A stretch of 10,522 nt of DNA from an uncultured Lysobacterales bacterium (GTDB lineage: Bacteria > Pseudomonadota > Gammaproteobacteria > Xanthomonadales > SZUA-36), in assembly GCA_937995275.1 (NCBI GenBank), contig CALKKN010000079.1:1-10522 (forward strand), in the 5' to 3' direction. Positions 1-6,654 of this stretch are shown one piece after another. The translations under genes were made by a program, and so were the position numbers. Within the stretch, counting starts at the first letter, position 1. Each line of letters opens with the position of its first letter. Under the pieces are notes generated by a model. That model made no database searches, was not told the origin of the DNA, and was given only the letters and a program-made list of their open reading frames with translations.

Positions 1-2
1 AG

Positions 3-824
3 GTATGGGGGCCGAGCGGGCGGGAAGAGTCCATGGGCACGAAGTACGCCTTGGAGAATTTCCTGCGCTTCGTGAACTGGGATCGCCAGACCCGCAATTT
101 CAAGATCACCCCGGTGCCCGGCAACATTGACATCAACGAATTCGACTACATGGGCATGAACGAGGTGATCTACGACCAGAACGGCGTCGTGATCCGCTCC
201 TGGCCGGCCATCCACGCCGGTGACGGCCCGGTCAGCTTCGCCCTGTACTACAGGGGCATGAAAGTCGTCTTCGGCGGCGACACGGTGCCCAACAAGTGGT
301 TCCTCGAATACGCCGCGGACAGCGACGTGATCATCCACGAAGCCATGATGCGGCCCGACCAGTGGGTGGAATTCTACGGCCAGCCCGCGCAACTGGCCTG
401 GCGGGCCTGCTGCGAGTTCCACACCTCGCCGCAGAGCTTCGGGAAGATCATGAGCACGCTGAAGCCGGGACACGCCATCGCCTATCACTTCTTCAACGAG
501 GAAGGCACCCGTTACGGGATTTACGAAGGCATCCGCGAAACCTACGACGGCCCCTTGTCCATGGGCACCGACCTGATGGTCTGGAACGTGACCAGGGAAG
601 GTGTCAAGGAGCGCATGGCCATGGCCACCGAAGAAGCCTGGGCCGTGCCCGGCACCGCCGTCCAGCCGCCGCCCGAACGCGGTCGGCCAAACCCGATGTC
701 GGACTTCATCGCGTCCGGCAAGTGGCGCGGAGGCTACGAGGCTTCGGACAAGATGCTGGACGAGTTCATGAAGAAGTACGGCCTCGAAGAGCAGGATTGG
801 CGTAAAGGATACTGGGACAACTAG
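3..824 (+). CDS. MBL-fold metallo-hydrolase, GntH-like, 5' end outside window
   Basis: C-terminal part of a metallo-beta-lactamase-fold hydrolase. The frame is open back to base 3 and reads VWGPSGREES before the first Met at 33. That stretch fits the interior of an MBL protein (a GP-G loop), so 33 is not the real start and the HxHxDH metal motif lies upstream of the window. Counting the Met at 33 as residue 1, the visible metal-site candidates are H61 (AIHAGDGPVSF), D83 (GGDT), H102 (IHE), H130 (FHTSPQ) and H152 (AYHFF), in the order expected for the late MBL motifs. About 80 residues follow the fold, with YDGPLS, MVWNVTREG and a Pro-rich segment. From memory this pattern matches proteins named guanitoxin-biosynthesis MBL hydrolase GntH in automatic annotation. 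That name is a family label here; no guanitoxin pathway is visible, and the substrate is unknown. The gene ends 20 bp from the convergent DUF3604-derived gene. Confidence 0.85.
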   Translation, partial: VWGPSGREESMGTKYALENFLRFVNWDRQTRNFKITPVPGNIDINEFDYMGMNEVIYDQNGVVIRSWPAIHAGDGPVSFALYYRGMKVVFGGDTVPNKWFLEYAADSDVIIHEAMMRPDQWVEFYGQPAQLAWRACCEFHTSPQSFGKIMSTLKPGHAIAYHFFNEEGTRYGIYEGIRETYDGPLSMGTDLMVWNVTREGVKERMAMATEEAWAVPGTAVQPPPERGRPNPMSDFIASGKWRGGYEASDKMLDEFMKKYGLEEQDWRKGYWDN

Positions 825-844
825 CCGCCCCGCCGGAGTAAAGT

Positions 845-1279
845 TCAGCCGTAACGGCGCCCTGACCCGAGGGCGCCGGCGCCGAAGAATTTGGCTTCGT
901 ACGCCGTCCAGCGTGGCGTCGGGATCTCGATGACGCGGGCATAGTAGAAAGCGGGCTGCGCCGGGTTGAAGTCCGGGTCCGTCCACACGGCAATCAACTC
1001 GGGATCGCCGATCGTGTTGGTCCAGGTGGCGTTGGCGATGTCCACGGTGTTGCCCACGGGTGGCAGCTTGCGGTCGGCGCCGGGCTGCCGGCGGTCGGCA
1101 TCGCCCCGGTCCACCTCGTCGGGGAAGTTGCGGCCGGCGGACGGCGAGAAGGAGGGCCGTTCAAAGGCCGCCGCATCGCGATTGCCGCCGAAGTCCTGGG
1201 CCGCGATCCCTCCCGAAAGCGTGATGGCAAGAACCGCTGAGGCCGCTCTCGTCAGCGGCAGATAGCTGCGTACACTCAT
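845..1279 (-). CDS. Secreted DUF3604-derived mini-protein (ends kept, core missing)
   Basis: A 144-residue protein with a Sec signal peptide (residues 1-27, cut near GIAA/QDF). Residues about 43-60 ([18 protein letters not shown]) resemble the N-terminal segment of DUF3604 proteins, which normally continues into a GDTHLHT-like metal motif. Residues about 73-133 ([37 protein letters not shown]) match the extreme C-terminus of the same family. Full DUF3604 proteins are roughly 600 residues or more, so about 450-500 internal residues are absent while the frame is intact. The tail after AKFFG ([12 protein letters not shown]) also departs from the usual family ending. I chose the ATG at 1279 because GAGGGACAGG precedes it and a candidate promoter lies at 1314-1343; an upstream ATG at 1309 would fall at or before the transcription start. 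It could be a decaying gene or a retained small secreted protein. Catalysis by the original fold is unlikely. Confidence 0.75.
   Translation of the reverse strand: MSVRSYLPLTRAASAVLAITLSGGIAAQDFGGNRDAAAFERPSFSPSAGRNFPDEVDRGDADRRQPGADRKLPPVGNTVDIANATWTNTIGDPELIAVWTDPDFNPAQPAFYYARVIEIPTPRWTAYEAKFFGAGALGSGRRYG
856..877. repeat. 8-bp perfect inverted repeat near the convergent gene ends
   Basis: GGCGCCCT and AGGGCGCC flank a 6-base loop. It lies inside the last codons of the DUF3604-derived gene and 32 bp past the stop of the MBL gene. It could act as a weak bidirectional 3'-end hairpin, but there is no T-tract on either strand. Confidence 0.35.
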
Positions 1280-1313
1280 GACACCTGTCCCTCGATTTTC
1301 GGATCCCATCTGA

Positions 1314-1343
1314 ATTAGTCAGCACAGCAGGACTTTATGACAA
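1314..1343 (-). promoter_or_regulatory. Candidate sigma70 promoter for the DUF3604-derived gene
   Basis: On the minus strand TTGTCA (1338-1343) and ACTAAT (1314-1319) are separated by 18 bp. This places a start of transcription near 1307, giving a leader of about 28 nt that contains the GAGGGACAGG ribosome site before the ATG at 1279. The match is by eye: 5 of 6 bases at -35 and 4 of 6 at -10. Confidence 0.4.
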
Positions 1344-1408
1344 CTTGCCAAGAGCGGGAGTGGGGTGAATGATCTGGGTCTGTTGCGCTTGCGGCACTCC
1401 GGCGCCGT

Positions 1409-1430
1409 GTTCCTGGTTGACCAGGGGAAC
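1409..1430 (-). terminator. Imperfect hairpin downstream of the PpiC-HupE operon
   Basis: CCTGGT and ACCAGG pair around a 2-base loop, and the stem extends by GTT/AAC past a 2-base G bulge. It sits 25 bp after the last HupE/UreJ stop codon. No U-tract follows on the minus strand, so intrinsic termination is doubtful. Confidence 0.25.
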
Positions 1431-1454
1431 CTGCCGGATTGAGTCGTCCCGTGC

Positions 1455-2048
1455 CTATTGCAGCATCCAGCCGAACATCAGGATGCCGACCGCGGCCACC
1501 CAGCTGCCGGCCACGCGCACCGCGATGCGGGCCCAGTCGGCCTGCAGCGTGACCACCCAGGCCGAAACCAGCAGGGCGACCACCCAGACGGCCAGTGCGA
1601 TGCCCAGCAGCGATGTCCAGCCGGCGCCGATGGCCGCCAGCGCGGAGCCGTTCAGCAATCCGTGCAGGGCGCCGAACAAGCCGGCCAGCAGCGCCACCGC
1701 CTCGGCGGGCAGTTTCGGGTTGAGCGCCACCAGGACGCCCAGCAGCGCGAAGGACAATACGCTGAGCCAGGGCAACTCCAGCATGGCCGGCAATGCCAGG
1801 CCGGCAAGGCCGGCCAGGAACCACGTGACCGGCAGGACGATGACCGTCAGGCGGCTGGCACGGGCTCCGTGCAGCCCGGCCAGCAGGGTGGCGGCCATCA
1901 GGCCCAGCACGTCGGCGGGCGACAGCAGCAGGTGCAGGATGCCGTCGTAGAACGGGCCCAGGCCGGAATTCACGAGGTGCGCCTGCGCCAGCGACGGCAG
2001 GATCACCAGCGCCGCGCCGAGGCCGATTTTCACCGCGCGCAGGCTCAT
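1455..2048 (-). CDS. HupE/UreJ-like membrane protein, divergent third paralogue
   Basis: A 197-residue integral membrane protein. Residues 1-23 form a signal peptide with an AQA/HL cut, so the mature protein would begin with His24. It then shows HLVNSGLGPFYDGILHLLLSPADVL and about five to six hydrophobic spans. This matches the HupE/UreJ-like group with a GLGPFYDG...H...SP.D signature. The classic HX5DH motif is altered (H39 and D46 with six residues between and no following His). The second motif is reduced to LHG (H129) without the usual Glu. Classical HupE/UreJ proteins are nickel or cobalt permeases or urease/hydrogenase accessories; loss of these residues argues for a changed role or substrate. 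The ATG overlaps the stop of the preceding paralogue as ATGA, implying translational coupling. It is the last gene of the operon; the 175 bp beyond it hold one imperfect hairpin and the promoter region of the next gene. Confidence 0.8.
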   Translation of the reverse strand: MSLRAVKIGLGAALVILPSLAQAHLVNSGLGPFYDGILHLLLSPADVLGLMAATLLAGLHGARASRLTVIVLPVTWFLAGLAGLALPAMLELPWLSVLSFALLGVLVALNPKLPAEAVALLAGLFGALHGLLNGSALAAIGAGWTSLLGIALAVWVVALLVSAWVVTLQADWARIAVRVAGSWVAAVGILMFGWMLQ

Positions 2049-2662
2049 GACACGGCGTTCCACAGGAAATAGAAGCCACTCACCATCACCAGCGCCCCGG
2101 CGATGCGCAGGAGTTTTCGCCCCAGGGTCCAGCGATGGATCAGCCCGACGGCGATGCCGGCTGCGTGCAGCAGGCCGGTGGCGATCACGAATCCGAGGCT
2201 GTACAGCAGAGCATTCTGACCCGGCTGCAACTCGGTGCCATGTGCATGGCCGTGGAACACGGCGAAAAAGGCCACGATCAGCACCGCCAGCCACAGCGGC
2301 GGCCGCACCTCCGCCATCACCATCGCGCCGAGCACGATTGCCGAAACCGCGATCCCCGCCTCGACCCCCGGCAGCGGCAGACTGGCCAGGCCGAGCATGC
2401 CCCCGAACGCCATCATCATCGGGAAGGCCACCGGCAACATCCAGATCGCCGGGGGACCGAGAACCGCGCCCCACAACCCCACGGCCACCATCGCCAGCAC
2501 GTGGTCGAGGCCCGATACCGGGTGCGACAGACCACTGACGAAACCGCCGGCCTCGCCGGACTGGATGTGCGCCCAGGCGGCGACGGGCCACAAGAGCAAC
2601 AGGACCAACGGCGCCAGCCGCCGAAGCCGCCCGTTTCCGATTGCGATAAGCCCGTCCGCCAT
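2045..2662 (-). CDS. HupE/UreJ family metal permease-like protein
   Basis: A 205-residue membrane protein of the canonical HupE/UreJ type (PF04955-like). The signal peptide ends AWA/HI, so mature residue 1 would be His32. The two signature motifs are intact: HX5DH at H47-D53-H54 (SHPVSGLDHVLAMVAVGLW) and FHGXAHGXE at F136-H137-H139-H141-E144. E101 lies in a middle membrane span. HupE/UreJ members are known as Ni or Co permeases or accessory proteins for hydrogenase and urease; neither enzyme is encoded in this window, so the metal is unknown. I chose the ATG at 2662 because AGGAGAGG lies just upstream; an in-frame upstream start at 2707 would put 15 extra residues before the signal peptide and overlap the previous gene. 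The gap to the preceding stop is 8 bp, and the ribosome site overlaps that stop. Confidence 0.9.
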   Translation of the reverse strand: MADGLIAIGNGRLRRLAPLVLLLLWPVAAWAHIQSGEAGGFVSGLSHPVSGLDHVLAMVAVGLWGAVLGPPAIWMLPVAFPMMMAFGGMLGLASLPLPGVEAGIAVSAIVLGAMVMAEVRPPLWLAVLIVAFFAVFHGHAHGTELQPGQNALLYSLGFVIATGLLHAAGIAVGLIHRWTLGRKLLRIAGALVMVSGFYFLWNAVS

Positions 2663-2670
2663 GTCCTCTC

Positions 2671-3681
2671 CTACAGGAACATCATCCAGGTGCGCTGGAT
2701 GGTCCACATCGCGCCCAGCGATCCGATCGCATACCCCGGTGCGAAGTCCACCCAGCGCGGCCAGCGGAACTGCAGCACCCGCAGCGCATGCTGAATCAGC
2801 AGAATGAGCACGACGAAGACGATCTGGCCGATCTCCACGCCGATGTTGAACATCAGCAGGGCCAGCGGAATTTCGGCTTTCGGCATGCCCACGGTCGACA
2901 GCCCGCTGGCGAATCCGAAGCCGTGCAGCAGCCCGAACCCGAACGCCACCACCCAGGGGTGGCGGATGGTGAAGCTGGTCCGGCCCCGCCAGACGCGCAC
3001 GATTTCCGGGCCGAGGAACAGGATCGACAGCGCGATGGCCGCGTTTAGCGGCGGCCCCGGGATCGTGGCATAGCCCAGCGTGGCGATGGCCAGCGTGATG
3101 CTGTGCGCCACCGTGAACGCCGTGATGGTCTTGATGAGCATGCGGCGGCCCTGCACGATGATCAGTAAGCCCAGCACGAATAGCAGGTGGTCGATGCCCA
3201 TCAGGATGTGGTTGAAGCCGAGCACCAGGTACTCGCGCGACGATTCGTGCCAGGGCCGCTCGCCCCGCAGTTCCGCGAACGGCTGCGTCGGCCGCACCAC
3301 CTGGCTGAACTGGCTGCCGTCGAGCCGCGTCGTGCGCACGTACACGTCCGTAATGGTGGCTTCCAGGCCCGCGAAACGGATCACGCTGCCGTCGATGGTG
3401 CCGCCTTCGACCTGAACGACCTGGCGGTGCAGCGCCGAGTCCGGCAACTGTCGCACAGTCGGCTCGGAAACGGCCGTCCAGTCCGCCGGCAGCACCAGCC
3501 GGGCCGGGTGCGGCTGGCCGTAGTAGATCGGCGCGCGCCAGACGACCTCATAGCGGTCCGTCGTGATCTGCTTGAGTTCCAGCAGGCCCGGCTGGGATTC
3601 GTGGGCCAGCGCCTGCCCGCCGAAGAGGGTGCCGATCCAAAGCAGCACCAGTGCCGCCGTGTGTGCCCCGCCGCGTATCAC
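2671..3681 (-). CDS. HupE/UreJ family protein with N-terminal periplasmic domain
   Basis: A 336-residue protein, longer than the other two paralogues and resembling the second HupE/UreJ family (PF13795-like). Residues 1-26 are a signal peptide (ALA/HE), leaving His27 first. Residues about 27-148 form a beta-rich exported domain (LELKQITTDRYEVVWRAP, DVYVRTTRLDG). Residues about 149-335 hold around six membrane spans with FNHILMGIDHLLF (H158, D164, H165: HX5DH), FTVAHSITL (H193), E226, LLHGFGFASGL (H253) and FNIGVEIGQ (N279, E283). The buried His/Asp/Glu set suggests a metal or proton path. The GTG start at 3681 overlaps the stop of the PpiC-like gene as GTGA, and the signal peptide begins directly at this codon. 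The frame is open a further 55 codons upstream, but that extension is Arg/Gly-rich and overlaps the PpiC gene, so it was rejected. Likely translated by coupling. Confidence 0.87.
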   Translation of the reverse strand: MIRGGAHTAALVLLWIGTLFGGQALAHESQPGLLELKQITTDRYEVVWRAPIYYGQPHPARLVLPADWTAVSEPTVRQLPDSALHRQVVQVEGGTIDGSVIRFAGLEATITDVYVRTTRLDGSQFSQVVRPTQPFAELRGERPWHESSREYLVLGFNHILMGIDHLLFVLGLLIIVQGRRMLIKTITAFTVAHSITLAIATLGYATIPGPPLNAAIALSILFLGPEIVRVWRGRTSFTIRHPWVVAFGFGLLHGFGFASGLSTVGMPKAEIPLALLMFNIGVEIGQIVFVVLILLIQHALRVLQFRWPRWVDFAPGYAIGSLGAMWTIQRTWMMFL

Positions 3682-4586
3682 TGGCTGGCCTGGGCTCCGG
3701 CCGGGGTACCGGCCTCGTTGTCGGCCGACGCGGTTACCCCGCCGGCTTCCCCTTCCGCGCCGGGGTACTCCACGACGATCTCGTAACCCTCCCGCAGGCG
3801 TTCGTAGGACAGGTCCTTGAGTTCCTGGCGGCGTTTTGCCAGCCACTCGCGTTCGACGATGGGGCGTACTTCCGCCAGTTCGGGCAACCGGCCTTCCTCG
3901 CGGTGGGTGACGCGCACCACGTGGACGCCCAGGCCGGAGTAGACGGGGCCCAGCCAGCCGCCGGGCGGCATTTTGCTGACTTCATCCGCAAATTCCCGGC
4001 CGAAGCTGCGGGCGATTTCGCTGGTCGAGGCCCGTGTCAGCTCGGAGGGCAGCAGGCTCGGGTCGCCAGCGGTCGCCGGGCTGGCCCCTTCCTCGAGGCT
4101 CACCAGCAAGCGTGCCGCGTCGCCCACAGGGTCAACACGGTTATCGGGATTCAGGTACAACTGCTGGAAGGAAACGCGCGGTTCGATGCGGAAGTAGTCC
4201 GAATTTTCCTCCAGATAGACGGAAAGCTGCTCTTCCGTCGGCGTCTCGGCCGTCAGGTCCTCGAAGATGAACTCCAGCTTCTGCCGCATCCGGCGGCGCA
4301 TCACCGGGTCGTCCTTGTCCAGACCCAGGGCCAGGGCTTCACGATAGTACACCTCGTCGCGCACTAGGCTTTCGACCAGCCCGTCGAGTTCCCGCGGCGT
4401 GGCCGGCCGCATCCAGGTGCGCTGGAACTGGGCGGCCAACTGTTCGATCTGGCCGGCGTCCACCACGATGCGGTTGGCCGACTCCGTCTGAGGACTCTGG
4501 CGCAGGGCGAAAACGACAAACAGCAGCGCGCCGATCAGCAGGAAATGGAACAGCGGCTCGCGCAGCAATATACGAAGTTTACTCAT
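3678..4586 (-). CDS. Membrane-anchored PpiC/parvulin-type peptidyl-prolyl isomerase-like protein
   Basis: A 302-residue periplasmic protein anchored by an N-terminal membrane span (residues about 12-28, PLFHFLLIGALLFVVF). A SurA/PpiC-like helical region follows (about 40-130: QIEQLAAQFQRTW, VRDEVYYREALALGL, RRRMRQKLEFIFEDL). The parvulin-like domain is at about 136-228 (RVSFQQLYLN ... GWLGPVYSGLGVHVVRVTHRE), then a helix and a low-complexity Gly/Ala tail (about 277-302). The first parvulin His (usual form A-HIL) is replaced by Gln in VSFQQLYL, while the second-position His is kept (H222), so it may act more as a chaperone than an isomerase. It heads an operon with three HupE/UreJ proteins and may help fold their periplasmic parts; this is inference. 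I chose ATG 4586, which starts directly before the anchor (MSKLRILLREP); a TTG at 4616 would add ten residues and has no better ribosome site. Confidence 0.85.
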   Translation of the reverse strand: MSKLRILLREPLFHFLLIGALLFVVFALRQSPQTESANRIVVDAGQIEQLAAQFQRTWMRPATPRELDGLVESLVRDEVYYREALALGLDKDDPVMRRRMRQKLEFIFEDLTAETPTEEQLSVYLEENSDYFRIEPRVSFQQLYLNPDNRVDPVGDAARLLVSLEEGASPATAGDPSLLPSELTRASTSEIARSFGREFADEVSKMPPGGWLGPVYSGLGVHVVRVTHREEGRLPELAEVRPIVEREWLAKRRQELKDLSYERLREGYEIVVEYPGAEGEAGGVTASADNEAGTPAGAQASQ

Positions 4587-4596
4587 CGACGTATTG

Positions 4597-4634
4597 TAAA
4601 CCGGAGGGAACAACAACGGGATAAGTCCGGTTTA
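4597..4634. promoter_or_regulatory. 9-bp inverted repeat in the PpiC-operon / barrel divergent region
   Basis: TAAACCGGA (4597-4605) and TCCGGTTTA (4626-4634) are perfect inverted copies separated by 20 bp. They sit 11 bp upstream of the PpiC-like start and about 120 bp upstream of the barrel start. They could be paired half-sites for a regulator shared by both transcription units, or a hairpin in the leader of the PpiC operon. The right half-site is itself within a near-palindrome (ATAAGTCCGGTTTAT). No clear sigma70 promoter was recognised in 4587-4752. Confidence 0.4.
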
Positions 4635-4752
4635 TCGGAAATGTCCCGTTTTGGGTCCGAAGTGTGTATCCCTGATCCTTTAAACTGGCAGTATTGCCGC
4701 AACGGCGGGCCGACTCGAACTGGCGGGCACGTTGCGCGACTGAGGAGACGAG

Positions 4753-5862
4753 ATGACACGAACGTTTCGCGCGCACCTGCTCGCCGCCCTGCTCGTCAGT
4801 TTGGTCTCTGGCCCCACGACGGCCCACGCAAGCTGGTTTGGCGGCCTGTCGGAATGGTTCGACGACAACCTGGTCGACCCCGAAGACGGCATGGTGGACA
4901 TGAGCGACTACCTGTCGAGCGCGGCCGGCTTTTTGCCGGTACCCATCATCATCACCGAACCCGCGGTGGGGTTCGGCCTGGGGGTGGCCGTGGCCTATTT
5001 CCATCCGCCGAACGAACGGGACGCCGAGGAACACGACCATACCGGCCCGCCCAGCATCAGCGTGGGATTCGCCGCCCGGACCGACAATGACACCTACCTG
5101 TACGGCGGAGCGCACTCCGGGGTCTGGCGGGACGACCACATCCGCTACCTGGGCGCCATCGCCAAGGTCAGCGTCAACCTCAAGTTCTATCCGTCCCGCG
5201 CCGGGCAGGAACAGGACCAGGGCATTGGTTTCAATGTCGACGGGACATTCTTGTATCAGCAAATGCAGTTCCGCCTGCGCGAGTCCAATTGGTGGCTGGG
5301 GGCGAACTACCTGTACATCAACGCGGAGAACACCTTCAAGGTGGGCCCGGACTCGGGTACTGACCTCCCGGAACCGCGCTTCGGCTTCGAACAGGGCGGC
5401 CTCGGGGCATTCGTCGAGTACGACGGCCGGAACACGACGTTCACGCCGAGTGCCGGGCTGCGGGCAATTTTCGAGTTCCGCAACTACGACAGCGCGTGGG
5501 GTAGCGACTTCGATTACGACCACCTGATGGGCGGCCTGTATCACTTCACGCCGTTCGGCGATTACTCGAGCCTGGGAATCCGGCTCGAGGGCGAGACGGT
5601 GACCGGCGACGTGCCGTTCTTCGCCTATCCCTATGTCAGCCTGCGCGGCATTCCGGCCCTGCGCTACCAGGGCGAGGACGTCGTGACCGCGGAGGTGGAA
5701 TACCTGTGGGGCATCACGCCGAGGTGGACGCTGGCGTTATTCGGCGGCGTCGGCTTCCGCTACCGCCTCGCCAGGAAACTCGGGCTACAGGCAGGGGTGG
5801 ACGTGGCCCGCGGGCCCGAGGATACCTCCATCTACCTGACCGTCGGCAGCGCCTGGCTCTAG
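4753..5862 (+). CDS. BamA/TamA (Omp85)-like outer-membrane beta-barrel protein
   Basis: A 369-residue outer-membrane protein. The signal peptide spans residues 1-26 (cut AHA/SWFG). A short linker (about 27-62) leads straight into a barrel-like region with alternating aromatic/polar strands and Gly/Asp turns (ITEPAVGFGLGVAVAYF, RYLGAIAKVSVNLKFYPS, GLGAFVEYDGRNTTFTPSAGL). VSLRGIPALRYQG (R298-G299) resembles the conserved VRGF/RGY loop-6 motif of Omp85 barrels, and EVEYLWGITPRWTLALFGGVGF the strand after it. The last residues (VGSAWL) are barrel-like but end in Leu, not Phe. No POTRA domain fits before the barrel, unlike BamA or TamA, so this is a short barrel-only member whose substrate is unknown. 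GAGGAG lies 5 bp before the ATG. It is divergent from the PpiC-HupE operon and meets the carbonic anhydrase gene tail to tail 9 bp later. Confidence 0.82.
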   Translation: MTRTFRAHLLAALLVSLVSGPTTAHASWFGGLSEWFDDNLVDPEDGMVDMSDYLSSAAGFLPVPIIITEPAVGFGLGVAVAYFHPPNERDAEEHDHTGPPSISVGFAARTDNDTYLYGGAHSGVWRDDHIRYLGAIAKVSVNLKFYPSRAGQEQDQGIGFNVDGTFLYQQMQFRLRESNWWLGANYLYINAENTFKVGPDSGTDLPEPRFGFEQGGLGAFVEYDGRNTTFTPSAGLRAIFEFRNYDSAWGSDFDYDHLMGGLYHFTPFGDYSSLGIRLEGETVTGDVPFFAYPYVSLRGIPALRYQGEDVVTAEVEYLWGITPRWTLALFGGVGFRYRLARKLGLQAGVDVARGPEDTSIYLTVGSAWL

Positions 5863-5871
5863 CACCCCTGG

Positions 5872-6606
5872 CTACTCCAGCACAACGCGCGCATTCCTGG
5901 GCTGGATCGGCCGGTTGTTGTCGAAACCGAGCAGATCATGATAGTGCTGGATCTGCTGCTGTGAAGCCGTGATCGGCTCCTGCATCACCAGCCAGCGGAC
6001 GCCTTCGGTGCAGGGAGGCGTCGTCAACGACCCATTGTAGTAGAAGTAATGCTGCCGCTGGGCTACGAACTCGTTGTAGTCGAAATTCGAGCCGGCCGGA
6101 TCTTCCCCCCGCTCGGCTCGAAATGACGGGAGCTGATCCATCATTTCGTTGTGTTCGCCCTTTTCGAACACCAGCCCCACCACGAGGTACTCGCCCGACT
6201 CGTTCTGGTGCACGAGGTGCACTTCCATGTCATAGAGCCTGCCGCCCACGGTATGCTCACTGGGGCTGTGGAAGTGAAACTGGCGCAGTTCGAAGCGTTG
6301 ATCCAACCAGGACACGTAGTTTCCCGGTATCACGTCCTCCTGGATGGCGTGACCGGTATTCACCTCGTTGACTTCGAAAGGTTGCCTGTAGTCGAATCGG
6401 ATTTCCGGCAAATCCGTATCCACCTGCCCCACCAGGTCGATGGGCGACTGGTTTCTGCCCCTGCTGCACATGTCGAACTCCTGGGCCAGTTCGCCCCAGT
6501 GTTGCGGACCCTCCGGTCCTTCATAGTCCCAGTGCGGTGTGGCTTCGGAGCCCTGCAGGCCGAGCGGCAAAGCCAGCGCGGCGGCCAGGATAATCAAACG
6601 TTGCAT
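5872..6606 (-). CDS. Secreted alpha-type carbonic anhydrase
   Basis: A 244-residue periplasmic zinc enzyme that interconverts CO2 and bicarbonate. A signal peptide covers about residues 1-22. Active-site elements are complete: zinc ligands H111, H113 (QFHFHSPSEH) and H130 (EVHLVH); the gating Glu E117 and Thr T195 (SLTTPPC); and a likely proton-shuttle His H86 in TGHAIQ, aligned with His64 of human CA II. C47 (CSRGRNQSPIDL) and C199 (TTPPC) are placed for the disulfide common in bacterial alpha-CAs. Length is normal for the family. The ATG at 6606 has GAGAGG 9 bases upstream. It lies 65 bp after a lipoprotein gene on the same strand, with a hairpin in between, so it may be the last gene of the VOC-lipoprotein unit. 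It could supply or scavenge CO2/bicarbonate or buffer periplasmic pH. Confidence 0.96.
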   Translation of the reverse strand: MQRLIILAAALALPLGLQGSEATPHWDYEGPEGPQHWGELAQEFDMCSRGRNQSPIDLVGQVDTDLPEIRFDYRQPFEVNEVNTGHAIQEDVIPGNYVSWLDQRFELRQFHFHSPSEHTVGGRLYDMEVHLVHQNESGEYLVVGLVFEKGEHNEMMDQLPSFRAERGEDPAGSNFDYNEFVAQRQHYFYYNGSLTTPPCTEGVRWLVMQEPITASQQQIQHYHDLLGFDNNRPIQPRNARVVLE

Positions 6607-6654
6607 CGATGCGTTCCTCTCTCGTGTTGTCGTTGTCTCGGTCGAATCGAACCT

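Noticed and set aside
1315..2591. Long Arg/Gly/Ala-rich frames overlapping the HupE/UreJ genes on both strands
   Set aside because: They are out-of-frame readings of the membrane-protein genes, whose signal peptides and motifs are in the other frame.
3682..3846. 55-codon N-terminal extension of the large HupE/UreJ gene
   Set aside because: It overlaps the PpiC coding region and is Arg/Gly-rich; the signal peptide begins at the GTG at 3681.
4579..5544. 321-codon open frame antisense to the Omp85-like gene
   Set aside because: No start context, no recognisable domain, and it mirrors the codons of the clearly coding + strand. Long antisense frames are expected at this GC content.
5863..5871. 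Shared terminator between the barrel and carbonic anhydrase genes
   Set aside because: Only 9 bp separate the stops and no stable hairpin with a T-tract was found around them.
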